From Croceicoccus estronivorus (GTDB taxonomy: Bacteria; Pseudomonadota; Alphaproteobacteria; Sphingomonadales; Sphingomonadaceae), in contig NZ_JRQQ01000007.1 in NCBI RefSeq assembly GCF_001625325.1, positions 186,001 to 250,000 of the forward strand: a stretch of 64,000 bases of DNA, read 5' to 3'. Of this stretch, positions 17,149 to 25,576 are shown piece by piece. A program made the position numbers and the translations under genes. Numbering within the stretch: position 1 is the first letter of the stretch; every line of letters begins with the position of its first letter. Below the pieces are notes generated by a model. The model worked only from the letters and a program-made list of their open reading frames with translations, did not search any database and was not told the DNA's origin.

Positions 17149-18756
17149 TCAGAGGCGAAACACGCCGTAATGCGGGTCGTCGATGGGCGCGTTGAGTGCC
17201 GCCGACATGCAGATGCCGAGCGCGTTGCGCGTATCTACTGGGTCCAGAACACCATCGTCCCAGATTTCCGACGTTGCGAAGTATGCACTTTGTTGACGCT
17301 TGTAATCATCGAGCACGGGATCGCGAATGGCTGCGATTTCCTCTTCAGTCAGAGTGCGCCCTTCGCGCTCCAGCTGGCGGATCTTGATTTCGCTCAACAC
17401 ATTGGCGGCTTGTTCGGCGCCCATTACGGACGTTCCCGCGCCGGGCCACGTAAACAGGAAACGCGGATCGAACGCCCTGCCGGACATGCCGTAGACGCCC
17501 GCGCCGAACGCTCCGTTGCAGTTCACAGTGAACTTGGGAACGGATGCCCCGGATACGGCCATGATCAGCTTGGCCCCGTCCTTGGATATGCCGCGCCGTT
17601 CATATTCGCGCCCGACCATGAAGCCGGTAATGTTCTGCAGGAACAGCAAGGGGGTGCGGTTCTTGTCGCAGAGCTGGATGAAATGTGCGCCCTTGAGAGA
17701 GCTGTCATTGAACAGCACGCCATTGTTCGCGAGAATTCCGATAGGGGATCCCCATATATGGGCAAAGCCGCAGACGAGAGTGGTGCCATATGACGGCTGG
17801 TATTCGTGGAACCGGCTGCCATCGACCATCCGGGCGATCAGTTCGCGCATATCGAATACGGTGCGGCTGTCGCGTGGCAGGATGCCGTAGATTTCTTCCG
17901 GGTCGTATGCCGGTGGTTCGGGATCACGCAGATTGACCCGGGCCTTTTCCGGGCGTGTCCAGGTCCCCGCAATTTCGCGAGCGATCGCAAATGCATGGGG
18001 CTCGTTCGCTGCGGGATAGTCCGCAGTGCCTGAGACAGTGGTGTGCATGTCAGCCCCGCCGAGTTCCTCGACAGTAACGATTTCGCCCGTCGCGGCCTTG
18101 ACCAGAGGGGGGCCGCCCAGGAAGATCGCACCCGTCCCGCGGACAATGACATTGTAATCGCTAAGTGCGGGAATGTACGCCCCGCCAGCCGTGCAATGCC
18201 CGAGGACGACGGACAGCTGGGGCACTCCCATTTTCGAGAGGATCGACTGGTTGCGGAAAATCCGTCCAGCATAATAACGGTCGGCAAACAGGTCGCTCTG
18301 CAGAGGCAGAAAGCCGCCTGCGGAATCGCATAAGTGGATCACTGGAAGCCGATTCTCGATCGCGATGTCGAGTGCGCGGACGATTTTCTTGACTGACAGG
18401 GGATACCAGGCGCCGCCCTTTACCGAAGCATCGTCGGCATGGATGACGACCTCCCGCCCGGCGACGATGCCGATGCCGGTGATCTGGCTCGCGCCGGGGG
18501 CCTCGCCTTCGTAGGCCATGTTCGCAGCCAGCGTCGACAGTTCGAGGAACGGCGTGCCGGGATCGAGCAGGAGCTTGAGCCGTTCACGAGGGATCGTCTT
18601 GTTTTGCCGTTCCAGCCGCTCGATATCACGCTGAGGCCGGGAATGGCGCGCCGTTTGCTGCATCCGGTGCAGCTCCTCCGCCAAAGAGCGATTATGCGTG
18701 GCGTTCAGCCGGAACGTTTCCGACCGCGTGTCCAGATGTGAAACCAATCGAGACAT
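17149..18756 (-). CDS. Acyl-CoA carboxylase beta subunit (carboxyltransferase), methylcrotonyl/geranyl-CoA type
   Basis: A 535-residue carboxyltransferase, the usual length of methylcrotonyl-CoA carboxylase beta. It carries the two crotonase-like halves: GHCTAGGAYIPALSDYNVIV and FLGGPPLVKAATGEIVTVEELGGADMH in the N half, and GILANNGVLFNDSSLKGAHFIQLCDKNRTPLLFLQNITGFMVG plus GAGVYGMSGRAFDPRFLFTWP in the C half. The PPLVKAATGE segment is typical of the methylcrotonyl/geranyl-CoA branch rather than propionyl-CoA carboxylases. The start at ATG 18756 has GAGGAC upstream; the frame opens further to 18849 inside the preceding gene. It is the third gene of a biotin carboxylase, BCCP, carboxyltransferase operon. 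It would carboxylate a beta-methyl-branched enoyl-CoA at the gamma carbon. Confidence 0.93.
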   Translation of the reverse strand: MSRLVSHLDTRSETFRLNATHNRSLAEELHRMQQTARHSRPQRDIERLERQNKTIPRERLKLLLDPGTPFLELSTLAANMAYEGEAPGASQITGIGIVAGREVVIHADDASVKGGAWYPLSVKKIVRALDIAIENRLPVIHLCDSAGGFLPLQSDLFADRYYAGRIFRNQSILSKMGVPQLSVVLGHCTAGGAYIPALSDYNVIVRGTGAIFLGGPPLVKAATGEIVTVEELGGADMHTTVSGTADYPAANEPHAFAIAREIAGTWTRPEKARVNLRDPEPPAYDPEEIYGILPRDSRTVFDMRELIARMVDGSRFHEYQPSYGTTLVCGFAHIWGSPIGILANNGVLFNDSSLKGAHFIQLCDKNRTPLLFLQNITGFMVGREYERRGISKDGAKLIMAVSGASVPKFTVNCNGAFGAGVYGMSGRAFDPRFLFTWPGAGTSVMGAEQAANVLSEIKIRQLEREGRTLTEEEIAAIRDPVLDDYKRQQSAYFATSEIWDDGVLDPVDTRNALGICMSAALNAPIDDPHYGVFRL

Positions 18757-18760
18757 GGGG

Positions 18761-19258
18761 TCAGTCCTCGCCTTCCAGAGTAACCAGAAGGGCGTTCTGG
18801 TCGAACGTTTGTCCCGCAGCGAAGCCGAGCGTCTCGATAACGCCGTCACGGGGGGCCTTGATCGCTGTTTCGAGCTTCATGCTTTCGATAATCATCAGGG
18901 TTTCTCCGATAGAAACCGCATCGCCCACGGCAACCTGGACGGAAATGACCGTTCCCGGCATCGGGGCGAGTATGGTACCGGAGGACGCCCCACCATCGGC
19001 GGAACCCAGAAAATCAATTGCGCTTTGCAACACGACTTCGTGCGCCGCACCGTCGATGTGGACCCAGACCTGATCGTTGATCGTGACGATCGTGATAGGC
19101 GTATCCTGCCCGTCCAAAGTCAGGACAGCACGGTTGCCGGTCTGCTCGGTGAGCTTGACCGGCGTGACTTCGCCTTCATGAATGAGTGCGTAGCTGGTTC
19201 CTGATGGTGAGAGCCAGGCGTCGGCTCTCTCGCCGTCGATTGTGAAAATATGCTGCAT
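18761..19258 (-). CDS. Biotin carboxyl carrier protein of the acyl-CoA carboxylase (separate BCCP)
   Basis: A 165-residue protein. Its C-terminal ~75 residues are a biotinyl domain, with the biotin-accepting lysine in ESMKLE and the usual APMPGTVISVQVAVGDAVSIGE lead-in. The N-terminal ~80 residues (TIDGERADAWLSPSG...VWVHIDGAAHEV) look like the BT linker domain normally found inside a fused alpha subunit. The gene starts inside the stop codon of the biotin carboxylase gene (TGATG). Together the two proteins total 655 residues, the length of a fused methylcrotonyl-CoA carboxylase alpha chain. The start of the carboxyltransferase gene follows 4 bp after its stop. Confidence 0.92.
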   Translation of the reverse strand: MQHIFTIDGERADAWLSPSGTSYALIHEGEVTPVKLTEQTGNRAVLTLDGQDTPITIVTINDQVWVHIDGAAHEVVLQSAIDFLGSADGGASSGTILAPMPGTVISVQVAVGDAVSIGETLMIIESMKLETAIKAPRDGVIETLGFAAGQTFDQNALLVTLEGED

Positions 19259-20730
19259 CAGTTGTTCCAGTCGCCAATCAGGCTGTGGGGGGCAGGAATG
19301 GCCTCTGCCGCCTCTCGCGTTGTCCGCAATGAAAGCGATGCTGCCGCAAGTACGCGCTTCGCGAGATCCGGAGAGAGTTCCGGCTCGGGCAGAAGGTCGG
19401 CCTTTTCCGCGATCGTACCGGTGTGGAATTCGCCGTGCCGAAAGTCCTCGTCAGCCAGCAGGCGACGCAGGAAGCCACTATTTGTGCGACAGCCCAGCAG
19501 CACCGTCTCAGCAAGGGCCTTGTCCGCCCGCGCAATCGCGTCCGCTCTGTCTGAGCCATGGACGATAACCTTGGCGATCATGGGATCGAAAGCGGCAGTG
19601 ACTTCGCCGCCTTCCACAACCCCCGCATCGATGCGCGCATCGGGCGATGGACGGAAAACGATCACCGGCCCGGTGGTCGGCGCGAAATCACGAGCGGCAT
19701 CTTCAGCATAGAGGCGCAACTCGATTGCGTGTCCGTTGATCGTGAGGTCTTCCTGATTGAAACCCAGCGGTTGACCGGCGGCCACGCGCAACTGGTCCGC
19801 CACGAGGTCACGACCGGTGACTTCTTCGGTAACCGGGTGTTCCACCTGCAGGCGCGTGTTCATTTCGAGGAAGAAGAACTCGCCATTGCCATAGATGAAT
19901 TCCACGGTTCCGGCATTGGTGTAGCCGACGGCGCGCGCGATGCCCGCAGCCGCTTCGCAGATGTCGGCGCGCAGCTTGGGGCTGAGAGCGGGAGACGGGC
20001 TCTCTTCGATCACCTTCTGGAAGCGGCGCTGAATTGAGCATTCACGCTCAAACAGATGCACGACGTTTCCGTGTGCGTCGCCGAGGACCTGCACCTCGAT
20101 ATGGCGCGGCCGCTCGACATAACGTTCCGCATAGAGACGCCCGTCGCCGAAATAACGCTGACCTTCGCTGCGTCCCCGGGCGATTTCCTCTTCGAGCAAA
20201 GACAGGTCGCGGACAATGCGCATCCCCTTGCCGCCACCGCCTGCCGATGGCTTGATAAGCAGAGGGGCGCCTACGGCTCTTGCCCGCTCGACGAATGTGG
20301 CGGGTTCGTCATCCTCAATGGCGGAAGGCGCCACGGGAAAGCCTCGTTCGGCAACGAAATTACGCGCGCGCACTTTGTCGCCCATGAGGTCGATGGCGTC
20401 AGGACTGGGGCCGACGAATGTCATTCCCGCGTGCGCGACGGCCTGTGCGAAGTTGGCATTCTCGGCCAGGAAGCCGTAGCCGGGATGGATTGCTTCGGCC
20501 CCGGCGGCCCGCGCTTTGGCAATGATCTGTGCCCCGTCGAGATAGGCCGCGACCGGCGACGGCCCGTCGATCTCGATCGCTTCATCAGCCATGCGGACTG
20601 CCGGCGTGTTGCGGTCCACCGCGTGATACACGACCAGACCGCGCATCCCCATGGCTTGCACGGTACGCAGGATACGGGCGGCGATTTCACCGCGATTGGC
20701 GACCAGAACGGCCGAAAACAGGCTTGTCAT
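19258..20730 (-). CDS. Biotin carboxylase subunit of the acyl-CoA carboxylase
   Basis: A 490-residue ATP-grasp biotin carboxylase: VLVANRGEIAARILRT at the N-terminus, the ATP-binding KPSAGGGGKGMRIV loop, RHIEVQVLGD, ERECSIQRRFQKVIEESPSP, FLEMNTRLQVEHPVTEEVTG (metal ligands and catalytic arginine) and GHAIELRLYAEDA. It makes carboxybiotin on the separate carrier encoded next. The C-terminus ends in SLIGDWNN, the point where fused methylcrotonyl-CoA carboxylase alpha chains continue into the BT domain. This gene is divergent from the beta-keto-acid cleavage gene across a 222-bp region containing a 47-bp palindrome, so the two operons are probably co-regulated. Confidence 0.93.
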   Translation of the reverse strand: MTSLFSAVLVANRGEIAARILRTVQAMGMRGLVVYHAVDRNTPAVRMADEAIEIDGPSPVAAYLDGAQIIAKARAAGAEAIHPGYGFLAENANFAQAVAHAGMTFVGPSPDAIDLMGDKVRARNFVAERGFPVAPSAIEDDEPATFVERARAVGAPLLIKPSAGGGGKGMRIVRDLSLLEEEIARGRSEGQRYFGDGRLYAERYVERPRHIEVQVLGDAHGNVVHLFERECSIQRRFQKVIEESPSPALSPKLRADICEAAAGIARAVGYTNAGTVEFIYGNGEFFFLEMNTRLQVEHPVTEEVTGRDLVADQLRVAAGQPLGFNQEDLTINGHAIELRLYAEDAARDFAPTTGPVIVFRPSPDARIDAGVVEGGEVTAAFDPMIAKVIVHGSDRADAIARADKALAETVLLGCRTNSGFLRRLLADEDFRHGEFHTGTIAEKADLLPEPELSPDLAKRVLAAASLSLRTTREAAEAIPAPHSLIGDWNN

Positions 20731-20882
20731 AACCCGACGGTACCTTCCGGCATAATGGGTTGGCCTTTCTTTCCTTTTTGCCTCGCCCGAACCAGGGCTC
20801 GGCGGCTTTGTTGCATCGTTGGGTGGGTGTTGCGGAGGGCCGGCGAGAAGCGGCCTCGTACGTCATGAAATACCCAACCCCA

Positions 20883-20929
20883 CTCCGTTGACACTATAAT
20901 GAATAGAGTTCATTATAGTGTCAACGGAG
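20883..20929. promoter_or_regulatory. Perfect 47-bp palindrome (21-bp arms), putative divergent operator
   Basis: Two perfectly complementary 21-base arms, beginning CTCCGTTGACA and ending TGTCAACGGAG, flank a 5-base spacer TAGAG. It lies between the biotin carboxylase gene (-) and the beta-keto-acid cleavage gene (+). The centre, 20899-20912, reads ATGAATAGAGTTCA and matches motif copies near 27.7 and 30.6 kb. TTGACA and TATAAT hexamers occur in each arm but only one base apart, so they do not form an ordinary promoter by themselves. A TetR-type operator is the likeliest reading. Confidence 0.75.
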
Positions 20930-20952
20930 AACAGGAGAGGGATAGCAAGTGA

Positions 20953-21885
20953 ATGACTCATAAAGGAAAAGTCATCATAAGCTGTGCGATAACCGGGTCG
21001 ATTCATACACCTTCGATGTCACCTTATTTGCCTGTGACGCCGCAGGAGATCGCCCAGAGCGCGGTGGAGGCGGCTGAGGCGGGTGCGGCAATCGTGCACT
21101 TGCATGCGCGCGATCCTGAAGATGGCCGGCCAGTGCATACGCCGGATGACTTCATGCCCTTCCTACGGGTCATCAAGCAGCGGTCCGATGTCGTGGTGAA
21201 TATCACTACCGGTGCTTCGCCGTATATGCCGGTGGAATACAGGGTGAAGCCAGCCGAGGTTCTGAGGCCGGAAGTCGCCAGCCTCAACATGGGCTCCATG
21301 AACTTCGGCCTGTTTCCGATGCTCAAGCGTTACAGCGAGTTCGATCACGAATGGGAGCGGGAGATGCTGGAGGCGAGCCACGATCTCGTGTTTCGCAACA
21401 GCTTCAAGGATATTCGCTACGCGCTGGAAACGTTGAATTCGACTGGCACGCGGTATGAATTCGAATGTTACGATACCAGCCACCTGTACAATCTGCATTA
21501 TTTCTGGACCGAGGGGCTGGTTCAGGCCCCGCTGTTCATACAGACCTGCTTCGGGCTGCTGGGTGGGATCGGGTCGCATCCGGAAGATGTGATGCACATG
21601 AAGCGCACGGCGGATCGTCTCTTTGGCGAAGACTATCGCTGGTCAGTGCTGGCCGCCGGGCAGGCCCAGATGCGCGTCGCTGCCACCGCAGCCGCAATCG
21701 GCGGGCATGTCCGTGTCGGGCTGGAAGATTCCCTTTGGCTGGGACGTGGCGAGCTGGCACAAACCAACGCTGCACAAGTCACGAAAGTGCGGCAGATCAT
21801 CGAGGGACTCGGCCTGGCTGTCGCCACGCCCGACGAAGCCCGCGAGATTCTGTCGCTCAAGGGAGGTGATGATGTCGGCTTCTAG
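20953..21885 (+). CDS. Beta-keto acid cleavage enzyme (BKACE, DUF849, Kce-like)
   Basis: A 310-residue TIM-barrel enzyme of the 3-keto-5-aminohexanoate cleavage family. The zinc-binding pair is His49/His51 in VHLHARDP, preceded by ISCAITGSIHTPSMSPYLP. Later motifs are NITTGASPY, LNMGSMNFG, FECYDTSHL and the C-terminal GGHVRVGLEDSLWLGRG, which holds the third (glutamate) ligand. Family chemistry: a beta-keto acid plus acetyl-CoA gives acetoacetate plus a CoA ester shortened by the acetoacetate unit. The gene leads a plus-strand operon with an acyl-CoA synthetase, SDR, CoA-transferase and enoyl-CoA hydratase. The start at ATG 20953 follows AGGAGAGGG at a rather long spacing of about 12 bases. 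The specific keto acid is unknown. Confidence 0.92.
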   Translation: MTHKGKVIISCAITGSIHTPSMSPYLPVTPQEIAQSAVEAAEAGAAIVHLHARDPEDGRPVHTPDDFMPFLRVIKQRSDVVVNITTGASPYMPVEYRVKPAEVLRPEVASLNMGSMNFGLFPMLKRYSEFDHEWEREMLEASHDLVFRNSFKDIRYALETLNSTGTRYEFECYDTSHLYNLHYFWTEGLVQAPLFIQTCFGLLGGIGSHPEDVMHMKRTADRLFGEDYRWSVLAAGQAQMRVAATAAAIGGHVRVGLEDSLWLGRGELAQTNAAQVTKVRQIIEGLGLAVATPDEAREILSLKGGDDVGF

Positions 21886-23458
21886 CGGGTTACCGCCGCG
21901 ACCCTCTGTCGGGGTTTCGACAATGCTTGCGCGGACAGTCCAGATGCGGGGCTCTCACGTGGGCGTGATCTTCGGGGAAGAGCAGCGCACGTGGTCCGAA
22001 TATGCGGATCGTGTCGCTAGTGCTGCCGGGGCATTGCGCAATCTTGGCGTGAGGGAAGGGGATCGCGTTGCAATCCTGTCTCTTACCAACATGCCCTACT
22101 TCGAATTGCTGGCGGCAGTGCCGCACGCGGGTGGCATTGTCGTGCCGCTCAACTGGCGATGGTCGGTTCCCGAACTGCTTGATGCCGTTGCGGATTGCGA
22201 GCCGACCGTCCTGCTGTTCGACCACACCATGGCGGCTGCCGGTCGGGAGCTTGCTCAAGCCCGCCCGGAAATGAAGACTGTCGCGCTATCTGAAGGTTTC
22301 GGAGACCTGCCGTACTATGCGCAGCTTGTTGCCGATGCGGAACCTGTTGCCGATGCCGGGCGGGGCGGTGATGACGTATACCAGTTGGGATATACCGGGG
22401 GTACGACGGGCCGTTCCAAGGCGGCGATGCTGTCTCACCGGAACGTAGTAAGCGAAGCCACCTATTGCTGGGCAGAGGGGTTCCTTCGGGAAGACGCAGT
22501 CTATCTGGTTAACGGCCCGATGTTTCATGCCGCAGGCACCTGGCCGTCGCTTTCGATTATCGGCAGCGGGGGAACTGCGGTTCTGATGGCCCAGTTCGAG
22601 CCGCTGGAAGCACTGAAGCTGATCGAAGCGCATGGCATAACGGAGACCCTGCTGGTTCCGACCGCCATTCAATTGATGGTCGAACATCCCGAGTTCGCGG
22701 CTTTCGATACGAGCAGCCTCGGCAAGGTCCTCTACGGTGCGGCCCCGATTACCGCGACCCTGCTCGACAAGGCCAGTGCCGCCTTACCCCATTCGCAGTT
22801 CATTCAGTGCTATGGAATGACAGAGCTGTCGCCTGTCTGTGCCGTGTTGCCGCATGCCTTTCTGGAAGGCGAGCACAGGGCCAAGGGCCGCAATCGCGCT
22901 GCCGGGCGGGCGATCCCCGCTGTCCAGATCAAGATTGTCGACGAGAATGACAACGAGGTGCCGCGCGGCGAAGTCGGCGAAGTGGCGGTTCGCGGTGAGA
23001 CGATGATGCTGGGCTACTGGCGTCGTCCGGAAGAGACTGCGGAAGCATTGCGCGGCGGCTGGATGCATACCGGGGACGGTGGCTACATGGATGAATTTGG
23101 CCTCGTTTACGTTGTCGACAGGGTCAAGGATATGATCATTTCCGGCGGGGAGAACATCTATTCGACCGAGGTCGAAAACGCCGTCGCTTCTCACCCTGCG
23201 GTAAGGCAGGTCGCTGTCATCGGGATTCCGCATGAAAAATGGGGCGAGTCGGTTCATGCCATCATTCGCATTCACGACGGCGTGCAAGTGACTGAAATCG
23301 AAATCATCGAGCATGTCCGCACGCAGATTGCCGGTTACAAAACGCCCCGTTCGATCACCTTCTTTGACGGGGAATTCCCGGTCAGCCCGGCGAACAAGGT
23401 GCTGAAGCGGGAACTGCGGCGTCCCTATTGGGAAGGACGGCAGAAAGCCATCATATGA
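21872..23458 (+). CDS. AMP-forming acyl-CoA synthetase
   Basis: A 528-residue adenylate-forming ligase. The phosphate loop is GYTGGTTGRSKAAMLSH, the A5 region QCYGMTELSP, the hinge and core motif GYWRRPEETAEALRGGWMHTGDGGY, VVDRVKDMIISGGENIYSTEVE, and the C-terminal catalytic lysine lies in NKVLKREL. It activates a carboxylic acid to its CoA thioester via the acyl-AMP. The start at ATG 21872 has GGAGG five bases upstream and overlaps the end of the BKACE gene by 14 bases; its stop overlaps the next gene as ATGA. It is probably the entry step for the acid produced upstream. Family membership does not give chain length or branching. Confidence 0.93.
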   Translation: MSASSGLPPRPSVGVSTMLARTVQMRGSHVGVIFGEEQRTWSEYADRVASAAGALRNLGVREGDRVAILSLTNMPYFELLAAVPHAGGIVVPLNWRWSVPELLDAVADCEPTVLLFDHTMAAAGRELAQARPEMKTVALSEGFGDLPYYAQLVADAEPVADAGRGGDDVYQLGYTGGTTGRSKAAMLSHRNVVSEATYCWAEGFLREDAVYLVNGPMFHAAGTWPSLSIIGSGGTAVLMAQFEPLEALKLIEAHGITETLLVPTAIQLMVEHPEFAAFDTSSLGKVLYGAAPITATLLDKASAALPHSQFIQCYGMTELSPVCAVLPHAFLEGEHRAKGRNRAAGRAIPAVQIKIVDENDNEVPRGEVGEVAVRGETMMLGYWRRPEETAEALRGGWMHTGDGGYMDEFGLVYVVDRVKDMIISGGENIYSTEVENAVASHPAVRQVAVIGIPHEKWGESVHAIIRIHDGVQVTEIEIIEHVRTQIAGYKTPRSITFFDGEFPVSPANKVLKRELRRPYWEGRQKAII

Positions 23459-24315
23459 CTGATTACGGAAGGACCGACGCGCAACTGGCGTCGATGGCCC
23501 CATCCATGCGCGATGGCTACTTCGCTGGCCAGACCGTTATCGTGACCGGTGCGGGATCGGGGTTGGGAAGAGGCATTGCCTATTTCGCGGCCAGGCTGGG
23601 TGCCAATGTGGTGCTTTGTGGGCGCAAACCAGAGCCATTGGCGGAGCTAGAAGCGGCGCTGACGCCGTATGGCTCTGGCCTGTTGACCCATCAACTCAAC
23701 ATCCGCGATCCGGAAGCGGTGGAGGGGCTCTTCGCAGCCGTGGGGGAACGCTTCGGCGCGGCGGATATCGTCATCAACAACGCCGGCGGGCAATTCCCTT
23801 CACCGGCAATCGACATTTCACCGCGCGGCTGGAATGCCGTAATCGATACCAATCTGACCGGGACATGGCACATGATGCGTCAGGCCGCCGTTGCGTGGCG
23901 CGACGTGGGGCGTGGAGGCTCGATCGTCAATATCATCGCAGTCGTGGGGCGGGGTATGCCGGGCGTTGCCCACACGGCTGCCGCGCGGGCCGGGGTCGTT
24001 TCGCTTTCCAAATCGGTGGCAATCGAATGGGCCCCGCTGGGCATTCGCGTCAATTGCGTCGCGCCCGGTCTCATTTCGACCAGCGGCATGAATGTTTACG
24101 ATCAGCGCGCTGTCCGCGCAATGACACGGACTAATGTCATGAAACGTTTCGGGCAGATTGAGGAAATTGCCGATGCAGTCTGCTTCGTTGGCGGTTCTGC
24201 CGGCGGCTTCATGACGGGCGAGGTCGTCCATGTGGACGGCGGCAACCAGATATGGGGCGATCAATGGACGATCGACAAGCCCGACTATTTCAAGGTGGAT
24301 CTGGAGAATGACTGA
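23455..24315 (+). CDS. SDR of the trans-2-enoyl-CoA/dienoyl-CoA reductase group
   Basis: A 286-residue SDR starting at ATG 23455, overlapping the acyl-CoA synthetase stop. The cofactor loop is VTGAGSGLGRGIA, followed by DIVINNAGGQFPSPA. The active-site strand reads IVNIIAVVGRGMPG and the usual YxxxK helix reads HTAAARAGVVSLSKS, with no tyrosine in the standard place. This substitution is normal for the peroxisomal trans-2-enoyl-CoA reductase, 2,4-dienoyl-CoA reductase and citronellol-dehydrogenase-like SDR branch. FMTGEVVHVDGGNQIWG closes the fold. It therefore most likely works on a CoA ester double bond or a terpenoid alcohol, consistent with the operon. Confidence 0.88.
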   Translation: MTDYGRTDAQLASMAPSMRDGYFAGQTVIVTGAGSGLGRGIAYFAARLGANVVLCGRKPEPLAELEAALTPYGSGLLTHQLNIRDPEAVEGLFAAVGERFGAADIVINNAGGQFPSPAIDISPRGWNAVIDTNLTGTWHMMRQAAVAWRDVGRGGSIVNIIAVVGRGMPGVAHTAAARAGVVSLSKSVAIEWAPLGIRVNCVAPGLISTSGMNVYDQRAVRAMTRTNVMKRFGQIEEIADAVCFVGGSAGGFMTGEVVHVDGGNQIWGDQWTIDKPDYFKVDLEND

Positions 24316-25576
24316 ATGGGTTGAACCCGATGTCCTGAATCTCGCCAAATGGATCAAACCCGGTGACGGGATCGTATCCGGGCAGGCCTGCGGCGAACCT
24401 TCGACATTGTTTGAAGCCCTGATTGCCCAACGTCATGACCTGGGTGGCGTGTCCCTGTTCGCGGGTTCGAGTTTTTCCGGCATGCTGAAGCCGGAACATT
24501 GCGATGCAATCAAGGTCTTCAGCATGGGGGCCATCGGTACTTTGCGGAAGCTGTCTGCCGAAGGGCTGCTGGGGATTATTCCCTGCCATGTCGGGCAGAT
24601 CTCGACGTTGATCAAACGTGGTGCGATCGCTTGCGATGTCGCGTTTATCCAGGTCAGCCCGGCGGATGCGGACGGCAATCATAGCATGGGCCTGATCGCG
24701 GATTACGTTGGGACGATTGTGGAGACTGCGCGAGTAGTCATTGCTGAGGTCAATCACCGTGTTCCGCGCACCGTTGGCGAACGGACGATTCCTGGATCGG
24801 CCATCGACGTCGCGATTGAGACAGACCGCGATCCGGTTTCGGTTCCGGAGGCTCGCATTGGTGATACGGACAGCGCAATCGCTGGCTTTGTCGCCAAATA
24901 TATCGAGGACGGGTCGATCATCCAGGTCGGTATCGGGGCAGTGCCGGATGCAATCACGAAACTGATCGGGGACCGGCAGGATCTCGGTATTCATAGCGGG
25001 ATGATCGGCGACGGAGTCGTTGATTTGATCGAGAGCGGGGTGGTCACCAATGCCACGCATGGGCAGTGGCAGGGAATGTGCGTGACCGGCGCACTGATCG
25101 GGTCGGAACGGTTATACCGTTTTGCCCATGAAAATCCGGTATTCCTGATGTGCGGTTCGGGAACCACTCACGACGACGCGGTCCTCTGCGGGCTTGAAAA
25201 GCTCGTCTCGATCAACTCCGCCATCGAGGTGGATCTGACGGGCCAGGTCAATGCCGAGACGGTGGGCAGTGCCTACGTCGGCGGGACCGGTGGGCAGGTG
25301 GACTATGTGCGGGGTGCCTCACGCTCGCACGGGGGGCGTTCGATCATTGCGCTGCCTGCCACGGCCAAGACAGCTTCGCGGATTGTCTCGCGCCTGTCAG
25401 GACCGGTGACGACTGCGCGAAGCGAGATTGATGTCGTGGTTACGGAATATGGTGCTGCTGAATTGTCTGGGCTGGATCTTGCCGCGCGCGCGCGCGCCAT
25501 GATCGCCATCGCACATCCCGATATGCGTGCCGGTCTGGAAGAGCAGGCACACGACTTGCTGAAACGAGGTTTTTGA
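24308..25576 (+). CDS. Acetyl-CoA hydrolase/4-hydroxybutyrate CoA-transferase family protein
   Basis: A 422-residue family I-type CoA-transferase. Visible features are QVGIGAVPDAITKLI, LGIHSGMIGDGVVDLIESGVVTNATH, a catalytic glutamate at about residue 307 in SAIEVDLTGQVNAE, GGTGGQVDYVRGA and VVTEYGAAELSGLDLAARARAMIAIAHPD. These match the ACH/4HB CoA-transferase family, in which the glutamate carries CoA as a thioester. The start ATG 24308 overlaps the SDR by 8 bases. It could exchange CoA between acetyl- or acetoacetyl-CoA and the pathway acid, or recover CoA from a terminal product. The acyl-CoA synthetase two genes upstream gives the pathway two routes to CoA esters. Confidence 0.9.
   Translation: MTEWVEPDVLNLAKWIKPGDGIVSGQACGEPSTLFEALIAQRHDLGGVSLFAGSSFSGMLKPEHCDAIKVFSMGAIGTLRKLSAEGLLGIIPCHVGQISTLIKRGAIACDVAFIQVSPADADGNHSMGLIADYVGTIVETARVVIAEVNHRVPRTVGERTIPGSAIDVAIETDRDPVSVPEARIGDTDSAIAGFVAKYIEDGSIIQVGIGAVPDAITKLIGDRQDLGIHSGMIGDGVVDLIESGVVTNATHGQWQGMCVTGALIGSERLYRFAHENPVFLMCGSGTTHDDAVLCGLEKLVSINSAIEVDLTGQVNAETVGSAYVGGTGGQVDYVRGASRSHGGRSIIALPATAKTASRIVSRLSGPVTTARSEIDVVVTEYGAAELSGLDLAARARAMIAIAHPDMRAGLEEQAHDLLKRGF

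Noticed and set aside
20888-20900. TTGACA followed by TATAAT as a promoter
   Set aside because: The hexamers are one base apart; with a 17-base spacer no acceptable -10 is present. They were kept only as part of the palindrome.
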